From the NCBI RefSeq assembly GCF_010977555.1, contig NZ_CP048815.1, positions 5,386,501-5,450,500 on the forward strand: a DNA stretch of 64,000 bases, given 5' to 3'. The DNA comes from Caulobacter rhizosphaerae (lineage in GTDB: Bacteria > Pseudomonadota > Alphaproteobacteria > Caulobacterales > Caulobacteraceae). The position numbers and the translations under genes were made by a program. Positions 63,601 through 64,000 of the stretch are shown here, piece by piece. Each line of letters starts with the position of its first letter. Position 1 is the stretch's first letter. The notes under the pieces were generated by a model, which was given only the letters and a program-made list of their open reading frames with translations, did no database searches and had not been told where the DNA came from.

Positions 63601-64000
63601 TTGGAACGTCGACTGTCGAGCATCTCCGCGGCCGCTGACGGATCGTCCGGACGACGGACCCTCAAGATCAGCGTTGCGCATCATTGGCGGAAGCTCGGCG
63701 TTGTAAGCGTGCTCTGCGCGGTGATCCCGCTAGCCGCCAACGCCCAGCCCGCCACGGACCTTGGCCGACACGCGCCCGTGTCGGAGGCGCCCGTGTCCGA
63801 GGGGGGCGTGTCCGAGGCGGCCGACTACCTCATCGGCCCGGGCGACATCCTCCAGATTTTCGTCTGGAAGAACCCTGACCTTTCGGTGGAAGCGCCGGTC
63901 CGCCCCGACGGTCGGATCACCACCCCGCTGGTGCAGGACATCCAGGCGCAGGGCCGCCGGCCGACGGAACTGGCCGAAAACCTCCAAACCTCGCTTTCCA
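63601..64000 (+). CDS. Wza/GumB-type polysaccharide export protein, N-terminal part (3' truncated)
   Basis: The frame opens with TTG 63601 after AGGGG (7 bases). A basic N-terminus is followed by a signal (KLGVVSVLCAVIPLAANAQ), then a short tandem repeat APVSEAPVSEGGVSEA. DYLIGPGDILQIFVWKNPDLSVEAPVRPDGRITTPLVQDIQAQGRRP is the polysaccharide biosynthesis/export domain in outline. Such proteins form outer-membrane export channels. It is cut by the window end. Confidence 0.85.
   Translation, partial: MERRLSSISAAADGSSGRRTLKISVAHHWRKLGVVSVLCAVIPLAANAQPATDLGRHAPVSEAPVSEGGVSEAADYLIGPGDILQIFVWKNPDLSVEAPVRPDGRITTPLVQDIQAQGRRPTELAENLQTSLS

Overview
The window looks like a chromosomal segment of an alphaproteobacterium close to Caulobacter. 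The DNA is GC-rich with strong GC3 bias. It carries the alphaproteobacterial order chvI-chvG-hprK-EIIA-HPr, TonB-dependent receptors next to carbohydrate enzymes, NUP and NCS2 purine carriers, and several families of intergenic inverted repeats. No phage, insertion sequence or CRISPR array is visible. Placement to genus is an inference from gene content.

Region 1 (1-12,360) is an accessory locus and the most interesting part. Two adjacent genes (2558-3145, 3274-3906) encode 195 and 210 aa proteins. Each begins with a double-glycine leader (MRELT..E.EL.(S/T)GG), continues with a Gly-Asp-aromatic repeat linker, and ends in a domain resembling M91-type (NleD/HopH-like) zinc metalloproteases. One has an intact HELEH motif; the other has HDLSH. 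A convergent operon encodes a matching export route: a C39-peptidase ABC transporter with its Cys/His/Asp triad, an HlyD-type adaptor and a TolC-type channel. In the same operon are a short degenerate leader peptide, a glycosyltransferase-like protein and a Fic-domain protein. The reading frames overlap by 4 bases (TTGA or ATGA). Flanking genes are a nucleotidyltransferase-like protein, a 2OG-Fe(II) oxygenase, a Stf0 sulfotransferase fragment and a secreted protein that could be an immunity factor. I read this as leader-directed export of metalloprotease effectors or bacteriocins.

Region 2 (12,365-31,132) is mostly core genome: tRNA-Arg(CCG), a purine nucleoside/nucleobase uptake group, an ABC ATPase, a zf-CHCC protein, a YciA thioesterase, a UbiH-type hydroxylase, Trm112, a LON-domain protein, a thioredoxin-TPR chaperone and a ProX-type editing protein. 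It also holds a membrane protein and winged-helix pair preceded by two matching operators, an alternative oxidase, and glmM/glmS.

Region 3 (30,380-42,280) is a carbohydrate-use locus: an IclR regulator, a Tat-exported GH2 enzyme, a GntR/FadR regulator, a 71-codon remnant that looks like an internally deleted TonB-dependent receptor, a heparinase II/III-like lyase, a 2OG oxygenase and a full TonB-dependent receptor. LacI-type palindromes lie upstream of both receptor starts.

Region 4 (42,432-56,562) has an APC permease, RlmN, an M2 dipeptidase, a TadG-like vWA protein, an IPNS-like oxygenase, an OmpA lipoprotein, and the ChvI/ChvG-HprK-EIIA-HPr signalling operon. Region 5 (56,816-64,000) has a 1,701-residue RTX-repeat protein, a KGG stress peptide, a PhyH dioxygenase and the start of a Wza-type polysaccharide export gene.
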